A stretch of 55,589 nucleotides of DNA from a bacterium (GCA_035559435.1 DATMBC010000054.1:1-55589), one strand, 5' to 3'; shown: positions 28,897 to 39,038, numbered from the stretch's first letter. Notes: generated by a model from the letters alone, not told the origin. Numbers and translations are program-made.

Positions 28897-30015
28897 ATGG
28901 CGAAATACAGGATCGCGTGGATGCCCGGAGACGGGGTTGGCAACGATGTGATGGATGCCTGTAAGATCGTGCTCGATGCCCTCAAGCTGGACGCCGAGTA
29001 CATCCCCGCCGACATCGGCTGGGAGTTCTGGCGCAAGGAGGGCAACGCCCTCCCCGACCGGACATTGAAGGTCCTGGGCGAAACCCACTGCGCGCTCTTC
29101 GGTGCAATCACCTCCAAGCCCAAGGAAGAGGCCGAGGCCGAGCTGGTCCCGGAACTGAAAGGCAAGGGGTTGGTCTACCAGTCGCCGATTGTGAAACTGC
29201 GGCAGACCTTGAACTTGAAAACCAACCTGCGGCCCTGCAAGGCCTACCCCGGCAACCCGCTCAATTACCGCGACGACATCGATCTGGTGGTCTTCCGCGA
29301 GAACACCGAAGACCTGTACTCCGGTGTCGAGTTTCATCCGGTGCCCGACGAGGTGCGTCAGACGCTGGCCAAGCACAACAAGAACATGAAGAAGTTCGAC
29401 CACGTGAAGGCGGAGGACCTGGCGATCTCCTGCCGCATCAACTCACGCGAGGCGTGCCGGTCGATTGTCACCGCCGCCTTCGATTATGCCAAGCAGTTCG
29501 GCTACAAGTCGGTCACGGTGGTGGAAAAGCCGAATGTGATCCGTGAAACCTCGGGGCTGTTTGTGCGCACCGCCCGCGAAGTGGCCAAGAACTACCCGGG
29601 CATCGAGCTGATCGAAACCAACATCGACGCCATGTGCATGTGGCTGATCAAGAATCCGCAGTCCTACGGCGTGTTGGTCGCCTCGAACATGTTTGGCGAC
29701 ATTATCTCCGATCTGTGCGCGCAATTGGTCGGTGGACTGGGGTTCGCTTCCTCGGGCAACATCGGCGACAAGTACGCGGTGTTCGAGCCCACGCACGGCT
29801 CGGCGCCGAAGTATGCGGGCCAGTACAAGGTCAACCCCATGGCGATGTTTCTCACCGCCAAGCTGATGCTCGATTGGCTGGGCGAGAAGGCCATGGCTGA
29901 CAAGTTGGAAAAGGCCATCGCGGCGGTGATCAAGGAGGGCAAGGTCCGTACCTATGATATGGGCGGCAAGGACTCCACGCTTGACATGGCCAGGGCGGTG
30001 GCAGCGAAGCTGTAG
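28897..30015 (+). CDS. Isocitrate/isopropylmalate dehydrogenase family enzyme, probable NADP isocitrate dehydrogenase
   Basis: 372 residues, a beta-decarboxylating dehydrogenase. 'WMPGDGVGNDVMDA' starts the fold; 'VVFRENTEDLYSGVEF' and 'NMFGDIISDLCAQLVGGLG' carry Mg and substrate residues. The cofactor loop 'HGSAPKYAGQYKVNP' has K305-Y306, the pair that selects NADP in E. coli Icd (NAD enzymes have D-I). The substrate loop 'YQSPIVKLRQTLNL' differs from the 'SLNVALRQ' of Icd and looks like homoisocitrate or archaeal types. In context, reductive carboxylation of 2-oxoglutarate or its reverse is likely. AAGGAG precedes the ATG, and a strong terminator follows. Confidence 0.83.
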   Translation: MAKYRIAWMPGDGVGNDVMDACKIVLDALKLDAEYIPADIGWEFWRKEGNALPDRTLKVLGETHCALFGAITSKPKEEAEAELVPELKGKGLVYQSPIVKLRQTLNLKTNLRPCKAYPGNPLNYRDDIDLVVFRENTEDLYSGVEFHPVPDEVRQTLAKHNKNMKKFDHVKAEDLAISCRINSREACRSIVTAAFDYAKQFGYKSVTVVEKPNVIRETSGLFVRTAREVAKNYPGIELIETNIDAMCMWLIKNPQSYGVLVASNMFGDIISDLCAQLVGGLGFASSGNIGDKYAVFEPTHGSAPKYAGQYKVNPMAMFLTAKLMLDWLGEKAMADKLEKAIAAVIKEGKVRTYDMGGKDSTLDMARAVAAKL

Positions 30016-30037
30016 AATCCAAGAGGGATGAACAGTG

Positions 30038-30069
30038 AAACGGGGCGGGTGGCAACACCCGCCCCGTTT
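30038..30069 (+). terminator. Strong hairpin terminator after isocitrate dehydrogenase gene
   Basis: A perfect 14-bp stem (30038-30051 with 30056-30069) with a GCAA tetraloop, beginning AAAC and ending GTTT. It closes the plus-strand metabolic region. Confidence 0.75.
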
Positions 30070-30127
30070 GGCTTACCCGCGGATTACATTGCGGAGGTGA
30101 ACAGGCCGACGCGGGATGATCTCGGCA

Positions 30128-30331
30128 TCACCGGCTACTTTGCGCCGTAATGAAGCGGGCGTCTTCGCGCTGGATGTAACGGTCCAGGCAGGTCCGCAGA
30201 AAAGTGCGGAAACGGGTGCGGGCGGGATCGTGATTGACGAAGAGGTCCTCCGCCCGTCCGCTGCGCAGCGCGAGGATGGCAGAGATGCGCGTGGCGGGAA
30301 ACGGCCCGCCGGTGTCGTGAGCCGGGACCAT
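30128..30331 (-). CDS. Hypothetical small protein after lptC
   Basis: 67 residues, not recognised. It starts 13 bp after lptC on the same strand, has strongly GC-biased third positions like its neighbours, and reads as a compact helical protein ('ATRISAILALRSGRAEDLF', 'FRTFLRTCLDRYIQRED'). No Shine-Dalgarno is visible and no close family comes to mind. It may instead be the tail of a decayed gene. It is the last gene of the KDO/LPS run. Confidence 0.38.
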   Translation of the reverse strand: MVPAHDTGGPFPATRISAILALRSGRAEDLFVNHDPARTRFRTFLRTCLDRYIQREDARFITAQSSR

Positions 30332-30344
30332 ATCGGAATCTCAA

Positions 30345-30887
30345 CTAAAGCGAATCGTCGAGCGCATCCGGCTCGCTGATGCGTCCGCTCACCTGACGGC
30401 GCAGCCGGATGCGTGTCAGCTCGGGATCGGAGGAGAATCCATATCCCTTCATCACATCCTGTCCGCGTGTGATGGTAACGAAACTGTCGGTGGTGATCAG
30501 GCGGTTGGCGTCATCCCAGGAGAGGTGCTGCGATTCGAGGGTGCGTCCATCGTCGGTGACAATTGTCACCCGACCAAAGCCCTCAAGCAGTCGCTGTTTT
30601 TCCCGCACCAACGCCGAGTCGGCCGTCAGTTTCGAAGTGTGTTTCCCCGCGCGGTTGAAGAAGTCGACATTGAGGTCGTACGCCCAGGCCGAGTCCTGGT
30701 CGCCCCAGGAGACGATCCGGCCGCTGTGGATGCGCGTGGTGACCACCGATTCGGTGAGAAACACGGTGGTGGCGTTGGTCGCCTCCGATGTCGGATAGGA
30801 CCGCGCGCCGCCGGCGGGCGGCGGGACCTCCGGCTGGGTGCAGCCGGCCAGAAGCGCCGCCAGCAGACAGAGAAAGCGCATCCGCAT
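30345..30887 (-). CDS. lptC: LPS export ABC transporter periplasmic protein LptC, lipoprotein form
   Basis: 180 residues. The signal 'RFLCLLAALLAGC' ends in a lipobox cysteine, so it is likely lipid-anchored, unlike the TM-anchored E. coli LptC. The rest is the LptC/OstA beta-jellyroll: 'TTRIHSGRIVSWGDQDSAWA', 'ADSALVREKQRLLEGFGRV' and 'LESQHLSWDDANRLITTDS'. It passes LPS from LptBFG to LptA across the periplasm. It starts directly after the kdsD stop (TAGATG), so it is coupled to KDO synthesis. Confidence 0.87.
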   Translation of the reverse strand: MRMRFLCLLAALLAGCTQPEVPPPAGGARSYPTSEATNATTVFLTESVVTTRIHSGRIVSWGDQDSAWAYDLNVDFFNRAGKHTSKLTADSALVREKQRLLEGFGRVTIVTDDGRTLESQHLSWDDANRLITTDSFVTITRGQDVMKGYGFSSDPELTRIRLRRQVSGRISEPDALDDSL

Positions 30888-31871
30888 CTAAACCGCCCCC
30901 GAAGAGAGAATGTCGTGCATGTGCAGGACACCCACGACGCGTCGGTCGTCATCCACGACCAACAGCACGGTGATCTTGGCGTCCTCCATGCGGGCCAGGG
31001 CGCTGACGGCCATTTCATCGGGTCCGACGGTCTTCGGGCCGGGGGTCATGACATCGGCGGCGCGCAGCGTGAAGAGGTCGCCGCGCCGTTCGATCTGGCG
31101 ACGCAGGTCACCATCGGTGAAGATTCCCAGCAACCGTCCCTGACTGTTAAGGATGGCGGCGCAGCCAAGGCGTTTGCGGGTCATCTCGACCAGCAATTCC
31201 TTGAAGGGGGCGGTTTCGCCCACGGCGGGGATCGCCTCGCCGGAGTGCATCAGGTCGCCGACGGTCAAAAGCAAACGGCGCCCGAGGGCACCGCGCGGAT
31301 GGAAGCGGGCAAAGTCGGCGGGGGTGATCCCGCGTTCGACCATCAACACCACCGCCAGCGCATCGCCCAGGGCGAGCGCCGCGGTGGTCGAACAGGTTGG
31401 CACCAGATTGTGCGGTTCGGCTTCGCCGGGCACACTGGCGTCGAGCACGATATCGGCGCGACGCGCCAGTTCGCCGGTGGGATTGCCGGAGATGAGGATG
31501 ATCTTAATCCCCAGCCGCTTGAACGCCGGCAACAGGTCCCCGATCTCCTCCGATTCAGCCGACTTGGAGATGGCCAGCACGACATCGGACTCTGTCACCA
31601 CACCCAAGTCACCGTGGCCCGCTTCGACGGGATGCAGGAAGAATGACGGCGTGCCGGTCGAGGAGAGCGTGGCGGCAATCTTCTGACCGATCAGTCCCGA
31701 CTTCCCCATGCCGGTGACGATCACTCGCCCGGCGGCGGCGAAGATGAGGTCGATGGCCTGCTCGAAACGGTCATCGAGGCGCGCGGCAAGTCCGGAAACG
31801 CTGTCGGCTTCGCGTCGGAGCACATCGGCGGCCAGCGCCAGGCGCATGGAGGCGGCGGTCTTTGTCTTCAT
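30888..31871 (-). CDS. kdsD: Arabinose-5-phosphate isomerase
   Basis: 327 residues. An N-terminal SIS domain ('VTGMGKSGLIGQKIAATLSS', 'FFLHPVEAGHGDLGVV', 'STTAALALGDALAVVLM') is followed by two CBS domains (about 205-327, 'IFTDGDLRRQIERRG', 'MTPGPKTVGPDEMAV'). It converts ribulose-5-phosphate to arabinose-5-phosphate, the KDO precursor. Its start overlaps the kdsC stop (ATGA). The CBS pair may sense a nucleotide. Confidence 0.93.
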   Translation of the reverse strand: MKTKTAASMRLALAADVLRREADSVSGLAARLDDRFEQAIDLIFAAAGRVIVTGMGKSGLIGQKIAATLSSTGTPSFFLHPVEAGHGDLGVVTESDVVLAISKSAESEEIGDLLPAFKRLGIKIILISGNPTGELARRADIVLDASVPGEAEPHNLVPTCSTTAALALGDALAVVLMVERGITPADFARFHPRGALGRRLLLTVGDLMHSGEAIPAVGETAPFKELLVEMTRKRLGCAAILNSQGRLLGIFTDGDLRRQIERRGDLFTLRAADVMTPGPKTVGPDEMAVSALARMEDAKITVLLVVDDDRRVVGVLHMHDILSSGAV

Positions 31872-32434
31872 GGCTTCATCGGTTCTCCGGCGGCCAACAC
31901 CTGGCGCGATCCTTGCGGTGTCCAGTCGAAGCCGCGCGCTTCCAGCAGCGCGTCGAGAGCGGCGCGCACGAATCCCTGCCCGCCGGCGCGTGGGATCACC
32001 CAGTCGGCCAGCGCGAGGATTTCGGGGTGGCCATCACAGGGGGCCACGCGCAAGCAGCGACGACGAAAGATCGGCCGATCGGGCAGATCGTCGCCGAGAA
32101 ACATGATTTCGTCATCGGCGAGCTGATGCTGTCGTTTCAGCCGCTCATAGACCTCGGCCTTGTCGCGCACATCCTGATGGACTTCTTCAATGCGCAGATA
32201 CTCGGCGCGGTGGCGTGTGGAGGCGTCGTTGTTGCCGGTGATGATCGCAAATCTCAATCCCGCCTTGTGGGCCATGAAAATCCCGACGCCATCGGGCACC
32301 CAGAAACACTTCAGCCGTTCGCCGGATGCCGACACCCAGACCCGGTTGTCGGTGAGCACGCCATCGAAATCGAGCATCACCATCTTGATGCGGGCCAGAC
32401 GCGCGCGGCCGGGTTTGCGGCTGGGCTTAGGCAT
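31868..32434 (-). CDS. kdsC: KDO-8-phosphate phosphatase (HAD family)
   Basis: 188 residues. The HAD nucleophile motif is 'MVMLDFDGVLTDNRVW'. 'LRFAIITGNND', the catalytic-lysine region 'VRDKAEVYERLKRQH' and 'IMFLGDDLPDRPIF' follow in KdsC order. It removes phosphate from KDO-8-phosphate. ATG 32434 gives an 8-bp overlap with kdsA; an upstream in-frame extension inside kdsA is rejected. Confidence 0.92.
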   Translation of the reverse strand: MPKPSRKPGRARLARIKMVMLDFDGVLTDNRVWVSASGERLKCFWVPDGVGIFMAHKAGLRFAIITGNNDASTRHRAEYLRIEEVHQDVRDKAEVYERLKRQHQLADDEIMFLGDDLPDRPIFRRRCLRVAPCDGHPEILALADWVIPRAGGQGFVRAALDALLEARGFDWTPQGSRQVLAAGEPMKP

Positions 32435-33284
32435 GAGCGCTCGCGGCGGTGAGGGATTCGACCCCGGCGATCGCATCGACGGCGGCGAAGAGTTCGTCGA
32501 TGCGTTCCAGCGGCCATTGGGTTTCACGGTCGCTTTTGGCGCTGTCCGGATCGGGATGCACTTCGCAGAAGATGGCGTCAATGCCGACCGCGACCGCCGC
32601 GCGCAGAAGCGGCAGGAGGAACTCGCGCCGTCCGCCCGAAGCGCCCCCCGCCGAACCGGGCGTTTGCACCGAGTGCGAGGCGTCGTAGCAGACTGGGAAG
32701 CCCGCCGCGCGCATGGTCGGCAACGAGCGGAAATCGACGATCAGGTCGCCGTAGCCGTGTGTGCTGCCACGTTCGGTCAGCATCACCTTGGAGTTGCCGG
32801 CCTGCGCCGCCTTGTCGGCGATGTGGGCCATGTCCGCCGGAGCGAGAAACTGACCTTTTTTGATGTTGATCGGCTTGCCCGTCTTCGCGGCCGCGACGAC
32901 CAAATCGGTCTGGCGGCAGAGGAAGGCGGGAATCTGAATCAAGTCAATCACGGACGCGGCCAGGGCAGCCTCCGCCGGGGTGTGGACATCGGTGGTCACC
33001 GGCAATCCGGTGCGCGCGCGCACTTTTTCGAGGATGCGCAACCCCTCCTCGATCCCGGGCCCCTGATAGGAGTCGCCGCGCAGGCGATTGGCCTTTGTAT
33101 AGGAGCTCTTGAAGACGATCTGACGGCTGTCGCGTTCGGCGATGACCGCCAGTTTGTCGGCCACGGTCAGCGCCAGCGCTTCGGACTCCAGCACGCAGGG
33201 GCCGAGAATCCAGAGCATGGTCCCGCGGCCCACGGCCAAGGAGCCAATTTCAAAGGCGTGAACAATCTGCACCGGTGGTGACAT
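32427..33284 (-). CDS. kdsA: 2-dehydro-3-deoxyphosphooctonate aldolase (KDO-8-P synthase)
   Basis: 285 residues. It condenses PEP with arabinose-5-phosphate. Signatures: 'FKSSYTKANRLRGDSYQGPG', 'GLPVTTDVHTPAEA', 'IQIPAFLCRQTDLV', 'NIKKGQFLAPADM' and 'CYDASHSVQTPGS'. In the N of 'NIKKGQF' it has asparagine, as in metal-independent KdsA enzymes, where metal-dependent ones have cysteine. ATG 33284 has AAGGG upstream; a 70-nt in-frame extension crosses the pyrG terminator and is not used. Confidence 0.94.
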   Translation of the reverse strand: MSPPVQIVHAFEIGSLAVGRGTMLWILGPCVLESEALALTVADKLAVIAERDSRQIVFKSSYTKANRLRGDSYQGPGIEEGLRILEKVRARTGLPVTTDVHTPAEAALAASVIDLIQIPAFLCRQTDLVVAAAKTGKPINIKKGQFLAPADMAHIADKAAQAGNSKVMLTERGSTHGYGDLIVDFRSLPTMRAAGFPVCYDASHSVQTPGSAGGASGGRREFLLPLLRAAVAVGIDAIFCEVHPDPDSAKSDRETQWPLERIDELFAAVDAIAGVESLTAASAHA

Positions 33285-33326
33285 TTCGTGGCCCTTCGTC
33301 GACGGCATGGAGGGGCAATATAAACG

Positions 33327-33363
33327 AAAACGGGCGATGGAGGGTACCTCCATCGCCCGTTTT
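33327..33363 (-). terminator. Strong hairpin between pyrG and kdsA
   Basis: A perfect 17-bp stem (33327-33343 with 33347-33363) with a 3-base loop, starting AAAA and ending TTTT, 11 bp after the pyrG stop. On the minus strand it is followed by CGTTTAT. It should separate pyrG transcription from the kds-lpt genes, or attenuate it. Confidence 0.8.
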
Positions 33364-33374
33364 GCGCGACGCCG

Positions 33375-35051
<1,677 letters not shown>

Positions 35052-35062
35052 CTATTGTATTC

Positions 35063-35812
35063 TCATCGGCCGTGTCCGAGCCATTTCTCCAACGCGCTGG
35101 CGTCCTCCGGCGTGTCCACCCCGTGGGTGCGGGTCCGGCAGAGGCCAACCGCGATCGGGACATCGTGTTCGAGCAGTCGCAACTGCTCGAGCCGCTCGCG
35201 TTTTTCCAGCGGCGTCCGGGGCCAGCCGGCAAATCGCAACAGCATCGGCCGCTCAAAGGCGTAGGCGCCCAGATGCAGCCAGAAGGGCTCGGTCCCGTTA
35301 GTTGCGTGGGGGATCGGTGCCCGCGAAAAGTACAACGCCCGTCCCGAACGTGAAAGCACAACTTTGACGCGGTTGGGATTTTCTGCGTGCGCGGGGTCCA
35401 GCGTGCGCGCCAGTGTCGCCACCGGACAATCGGCGTGGCGTTCGAGGGCCTCGACCAGCAGATCGATCGGACGCCCGTCGGGGGTCCACTCGTCGCCCTG
35501 CCAATTGATGATCCAAAGTGCCCGCAGGCGGCGTGAAACATAGGCGGCGCGATCGGAGCCGGAGGCCAGTGACTTCGGGGTGATAACCGCTTCGATTCCC
35601 GCCGCTTCGGCGCAGCGGGCAATGCGTCGGTCATCGGTGGCCACCAGCCAGCGTTTCACGCGCCGGGAACGGCGGCAGCCGACAATCACCCGCTCCAGCA
35701 ATGGCACACCTGCGATGGGCGTCAAAATCTTGCCGGGAAAGCGGGTCGAGCCCCAGCGCGCCGGGATGATGCCGACGCAATCCCCTGGGGCGATGCGGCG
35801 CTTGTGGGTCAT
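35063..35812 (-). CDS. kdsB: CMP-KDO synthetase
   Basis: 249 residues. It activates KDO with CTP. The nucleotidyltransferase start 'GIIPARWGSTRFPGKILTPI', 'WLVATDDRRIARCAEAAGIE', 'LASGSDRAAYVSRRL', 'NWQGDEWTPDGRPID' and 'YFSRAPIPHATNG' follow KdsB order. In 'NWQGDEW' the usual 'NVQGDEP' is altered by two tryptophans, a mild oddity. It lies 26 bp upstream of pyrG on the same strand, so CTP supply and use are co-expressed. Confidence 0.92.
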   Translation of the reverse strand: MTHKRRIAPGDCVGIIPARWGSTRFPGKILTPIAGVPLLERVIVGCRRSRRVKRWLVATDDRRIARCAEAAGIEAVITPKSLASGSDRAAYVSRRLRALWIINWQGDEWTPDGRPIDLLVEALERHADCPVATLARTLDPAHAENPNRVKVVLSRSGRALYFSRAPIPHATNGTEPFWLHLGAYAFERPMLLRFAGWPRTPLEKRERLEQLRLLEHDVPIAVGLCRTRTHGVDTPEDASALEKWLGHGR

Positions 35813-35862
35813 GACGAATGACTCCGCCGGGGGATGGCTTGACTGAACGCAATCGAAGCGTT

Positions 35863-36156
35863 CTATCCGATGACTTTGGGGACCCGGAAGAAGCCGTCCT
35901 CAGGCTCGGGGGCGCCGGAAAGCGCGGACTCCCTTGGCAGACTGGGACGGATCACATCGTCACGGAGCGCCTCGGCGTCGGGCACAAGCGGCAGGACGGC
36001 GCGGGCCTCGGCGGCGGCATCGCGCACTTCGGCGAGCTGGTCCATGTAGGCGGAGATGCGGGCCAGATCGCGTCCGAATCGCTCCAATTCCGCGTCGGTC
36101 AACTCCAACCGCGCCAACTTCGCCGTATGGGCCACTTCCTCACGGGTGATTGCCAT
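35863..36156 (-). CDS. gatC: Aspartyl/glutamyl-tRNA amidotransferase subunit C
   Basis: 97 residues. 'AITREEVAHTAKLARLELTD' is the canonical GatC start and 'PLVPDAEALRDDVIRPSLPR' the conserved middle. The C-terminal 'APEPEDGFFRVPKVIG' is typical. It stabilises GatAB for transamidation of misacylated Glu-tRNA(Gln)/Asp-tRNA(Asn). gatA and gatB are not adjacent in the window. ATG 36156 is used; upstream in-frame sequence is non-coding. It is divergent from the acetyltransferase gene. Confidence 0.93.
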   Translation of the reverse strand: MAITREEVAHTAKLARLELTDAELERFGRDLARISAYMDQLAEVRDAAAEARAVLPLVPDAEALRDDVIRPSLPRESALSGAPEPEDGFFRVPKVIG

Positions 36157-36295
36157 GCCGTCGCTTCTGCCCTTCCGTCCTGATCCTCCGGGAATCCATA
36201 GAAGTGATGCGGGGCCGTGGTTGTCAATTCGGAAAAGGACGGCGGCCCGCAGATTGGGTGTTGTTTGCCCGCGCGCGCGGCATTTACTTTCACAA

Positions 36296-36802
36296 ATGGC
36301 AACCACGATGGCAAGACCGACGTTGCGCGACCGTCTGCGTCGCGTCTTATCCACATCCGAACACGGCGTGCGTTTGGCGGAAGCCCGAGACGCGGCCGCA
36401 ATCAGCCGCCTGTTGCAGACGCTGGCGGCGCAGGAATGGGATGTCACGCCCGAGGATCTGGCCGCATCGGTCGAGGGCGCGCTGGCGCGTCCGGACAATG
36501 TCATGTTCGTGTTGCGCGACGACACCGACGGCGCGGCGAAGGGCATGGCGGTGATCCATGTGCTGCCGGCGCTGGCCGAAGGAGGGCGGCAGATCTACAT
36601 CGATGATCTGGTCGTGACACCCGAAGCGTGGGAGCAGGGACTCGGCGGACGGCTGATGCGGGCGATTGTCGGCATCGGCGAGGCGATCGACGCGTCGTTG
36701 ATCTTCCTCCACGCGCGCCCCTCGAACGCGGAGGCGAAGCGGCTCTACGAGAGCGCCGGCTTCAAGGCCGTCGACGATGTCGTCTATCAACTCGAAGATT
36801 AG
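36296..36802 (+). CDS. GNAT family N-acetyltransferase
   Basis: 168 residues. The acetyl-CoA-binding motif A appears as 'IYIDDLVVTPEAWEQGLGGR', and 'LHARPSNAEAKRLYESAGFK' is motif B. 'GVRLAEARDAAAISRLLQTL' is the usual first strand-helix. The acceptor is unknown. The start is uncertain: ATG 36296 or 36308, neither with a clear Shine-Dalgarno. It ends 3 bp before the M24 peptidase start, and the following genes overlap, so 36296-39038 is probably one operon. Confidence 0.85.
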   Translation: MATTMARPTLRDRLRRVLSTSEHGVRLAEARDAAAISRLLQTLAAQEWDVTPEDLAASVEGALARPDNVMFVLRDDTDGAAKGMAVIHVLPALAEGGRQIYIDDLVVTPEAWEQGLGGRLMRAIVGIGEAIDASLIFLHARPSNAEAKRLYESAGFKAVDDVVYQLED

Positions 36803-36805
36803 CGC

Positions 36806-37996
36806 ATGCCCGCCATACTCACCGATCAACTGGCCGCGATCCAGCAGGCCTTGCGTGACGAGGGGCTGGACGGTTGGCTGCTTTACGACGCCCACGGTCT
36901 CAACCCGATTGCGCGGCAGATCGCCGGCCTGGTCGGGGTGGTGACCCGCCGCTGGTTTGCGCTGATCCCGGCGCAGGGGCCGGTGCGGGTGCTCTACCAT
37001 CGCATCGAGAGTCTCGCGTTCGAGGGAATGGCGGCGGACAAGCGCGTGTACCGCACCTGGCAGGAACTGGACGCGGGGATCGACTGGGCGACGCAGGGGT
37101 GCCATCGGGTGGCGATGGAGTATTCCCCCGACAACGCGATCCCGTACGTGGCGCGGGTCGACGCGGCGACGGTGGAAAAGATTCGCGCGCGCCGCATCGA
37201 GGTGGTCTCCTCCGCCGATTTGGTGGCGCGGTTTCTCGCCGCCTGGACGCCGTCGCAGTTTGAAAGCCATCGGCGGGCCGTGGCCGCGGTGCTGGAGATC
37301 AAGGATTTGGCCTTCGATCTGGTGCGGCGCAAAGTGCGCGAGCGCGCATCACTGACCGAGCATGAGGTCGCCGAGTTCATCCGCGGCGAATTCGCCCGGC
37401 GCGGGATGGTGAACGACGGCGAAGGGCCGATCTGCGCGGTGGATGCCAACGCCGGCAATCCGCACTATGAGCCGACCGCGGGCAAATCGGCGCGGGTCGG
37501 GCCGAATCAGCTCGTGCTGTTGGACATCTGGGCGAAGTTCGACACGCCCGATGCCGTCTATGCCGACATCACCTGGACCGGCTATACCGGCCCCCGGATT
37601 CCCGATGAGATCGCCAGGGTCTTCGGGATAGTGGCGCGGGGACGCGACCGTGCAATCGAGTTCGCCAATGAGAAACTGGCGCGCGGCGAGACGGTCCACG
37701 GTTACGAAGTCGACCGGGCGGTGCGCACGGTGATTGAACAGGCCGGTTACGGCGAGCAGTTCATCCATCGCACCGGCCACTCGCTGGGGCGCGCGGTCCA
37801 TGATGTCGGCCCCAACATCGACGATTTGGAGACGCAGGACCGGCGGCGGCTGCAGGAGAATGTCGCCTTCACCGTCGAGCCGGGTATTTATCTGCCGCAG
37901 TTTGGCATCCGCTCCGAGATCAACGTGGTCGTGCAGAACCGCCGCGCGGTGGTCACCACGCTGCCATTGCAGACCGAAGTCCTGCCGCTTGTATGA
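36806..37996 (+). CDS. M24 family metallopeptidase (Xaa-Pro aminopeptidase-like)
   Basis: 396 residues, with an N-terminal creatinase-type domain (1-150) and a C-terminal pita-bread domain. Metal-site candidates: 'VLLDIWAKFD' and 'YADITWTGYTG' (Asp pair), 'FIHRTGHSLGRAVHD' (His), 'FTVEPGIYLPQFG' (Glu) and 'IRSEINVVVQ' (Glu). It would cleave X-Pro bonds or related peptides in the cytosol. It overlaps the thioesterase gene by ATGA. The exact specificity (PepP, PepQ or other) is not resolved. Confidence 0.87.
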   Translation: MPAILTDQLAAIQQALRDEGLDGWLLYDAHGLNPIARQIAGLVGVVTRRWFALIPAQGPVRVLYHRIESLAFEGMAADKRVYRTWQELDAGIDWATQGCHRVAMEYSPDNAIPYVARVDAATVEKIRARRIEVVSSADLVARFLAAWTPSQFESHRRAVAAVLEIKDLAFDLVRRKVRERASLTEHEVAEFIRGEFARRGMVNDGEGPICAVDANAGNPHYEPTAGKSARVGPNQLVLLDIWAKFDTPDAVYADITWTGYTGPRIPDEIARVFGIVARGRDRAIEFANEKLARGETVHGYEVDRAVRTVIEQAGYGEQFIHRTGHSLGRAVHDVGPNIDDLETQDRRRLQENVAFTVEPGIYLPQFGIRSEINVVVQNRRAVVTTLPLQTEVLPLV

Positions 37997-38472
37997 GCCG
38001 AACGCCGCGTAAGAAACCCGCCGACCTGTCGCAGAACTGGACGGCCGCGCGCCGGCGGATGTTGACGTCGCGGTTTCGTACCGTCCCCTTCCCCAACTGG
38101 ATGGGCATGAAGATCGTTCGTCTGGCGGCGGGCGCGGCGACGCTGTCGTTGACGGCGGCGCGTCATCACCGGCAGTATCAGGGAATCGTGCACGGCGGGG
38201 CGCTGGCCTCGCTGGCCGACACCGCCGCGACCTTCGCGGCGCTCACGGTGATCCCCGAAGGAACCGATCTGGTGACGATCGAGTTCAAGATGAATTACCT
38301 GGCGGCGCTGCCCGGCGGGACGGCGTGGGCGGCGGGACGGACCGTGCGGGTGGGGTCGCGGGTGGCGGTCGCCGCGGTTGATGTGTACGGCCCGACGAAG
38401 GATCGCCTGATCGCGACGGGCACATTCACGATGCTGGTTTTTCCGCAATCCGGGAACAAAGGGGCGGCGTGA
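37993..38472 (+). CDS. Hotdog-fold thioesterase (PaaI/YdiI-like)
   Basis: 159 residues. 'GIVHGGALASLADTAATFAA' is the hotdog active-site helix of PaaI-type acyl-CoA thioesterases, and 'TIEFKMNYLAALPGG' is the following strand. It is expected to hydrolyse an acyl- or aryl-CoA. The N-terminal ~25 residues are basic and unique. Coupled to both neighbours by 4-bp overlaps (ATGA before, GTGA after). Confidence 0.87.
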   Translation: MSRTPRKKPADLSQNWTAARRRMLTSRFRTVPFPNWMGMKIVRLAAGAATLSLTAARHHRQYQGIVHGGALASLADTAATFAALTVIPEGTDLVTIEFKMNYLAALPGGTAWAAGRTVRVGSRVAVAAVDVYGPTKDRLIATGTFTMLVFPQSGNKGAA

Positions 38473-39038
38473 GTTATCTGGGCAGCGCAACCATCGCCGG
38501 CTGGGAGGCGCGCTACGGCCGACCGGTCGAGTGGCACCACCATCAGCCGGTCTCCAGCCACGATTTCGACGGTATCAAGGCCAGCCAGAAGGACGGCCGC
38601 GACCATGACATCACCTTCTACATCGAAAACCGCGGGCGTGTGGCCGTGATCGCCAAGCCGATTTATCCGCGCGGGCTTTTCCGCGCGCCATCAGGCGGTT
38701 TGCATGTGGGCGAGACACTGGAGGAAGGCGCGGCGCGCGAGGCCTATGAGGAAACCGGACTGGTGATGACGCTGGACCGGTATCTGTTGCGCGCCCGGGT
38801 GGTCTTTGAGGACTGCGGCCGCGAGATCCTCTGGTGGACGCACGTCTTCAGCGCCCACACCGACGATGAGGTGATCGCGCCGGTCGATACGCAGGAGATC
38901 CGCGAGGCGCGTTGGGCGTTGCCGGAGGAGTTTGCGGACTTTACCGCCCAGATGGCAACCGCCGACCGTGGCGGTTTGCGATACCGTGCCGCACTTCACC
39001 GGCAAATCGCCATGATCCACCCCCTTTTCAAATCCTGA
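38469..39038 (+). CDS. Nudix hydrolase
   Basis: 189 residues, GTG start inside the previous stop. The Nudix box 'GGLHVGETLEEGAAREAYEE' plus TGL is intact (Gx5Ex7REUxEExGU). It cleaves a nucleoside-diphosphate-linked compound; the substrate is not readable. The N-terminal ~45 residues with 'WHHHQP' precede the fold. Last of the overlapping four-gene operon. Confidence 0.9.
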   Translation: MSYLGSATIAGWEARYGRPVEWHHHQPVSSHDFDGIKASQKDGRDHDITFYIENRGRVAVIAKPIYPRGLFRAPSGGLHVGETLEEGAAREAYEETGLVMTLDRYLLRARVVFEDCGREILWWTHVFSAHTDDEVIAPVDTQEIREARWALPEEFADFTAQMATADRGGLRYRAALHRQIAMIHPLFKS

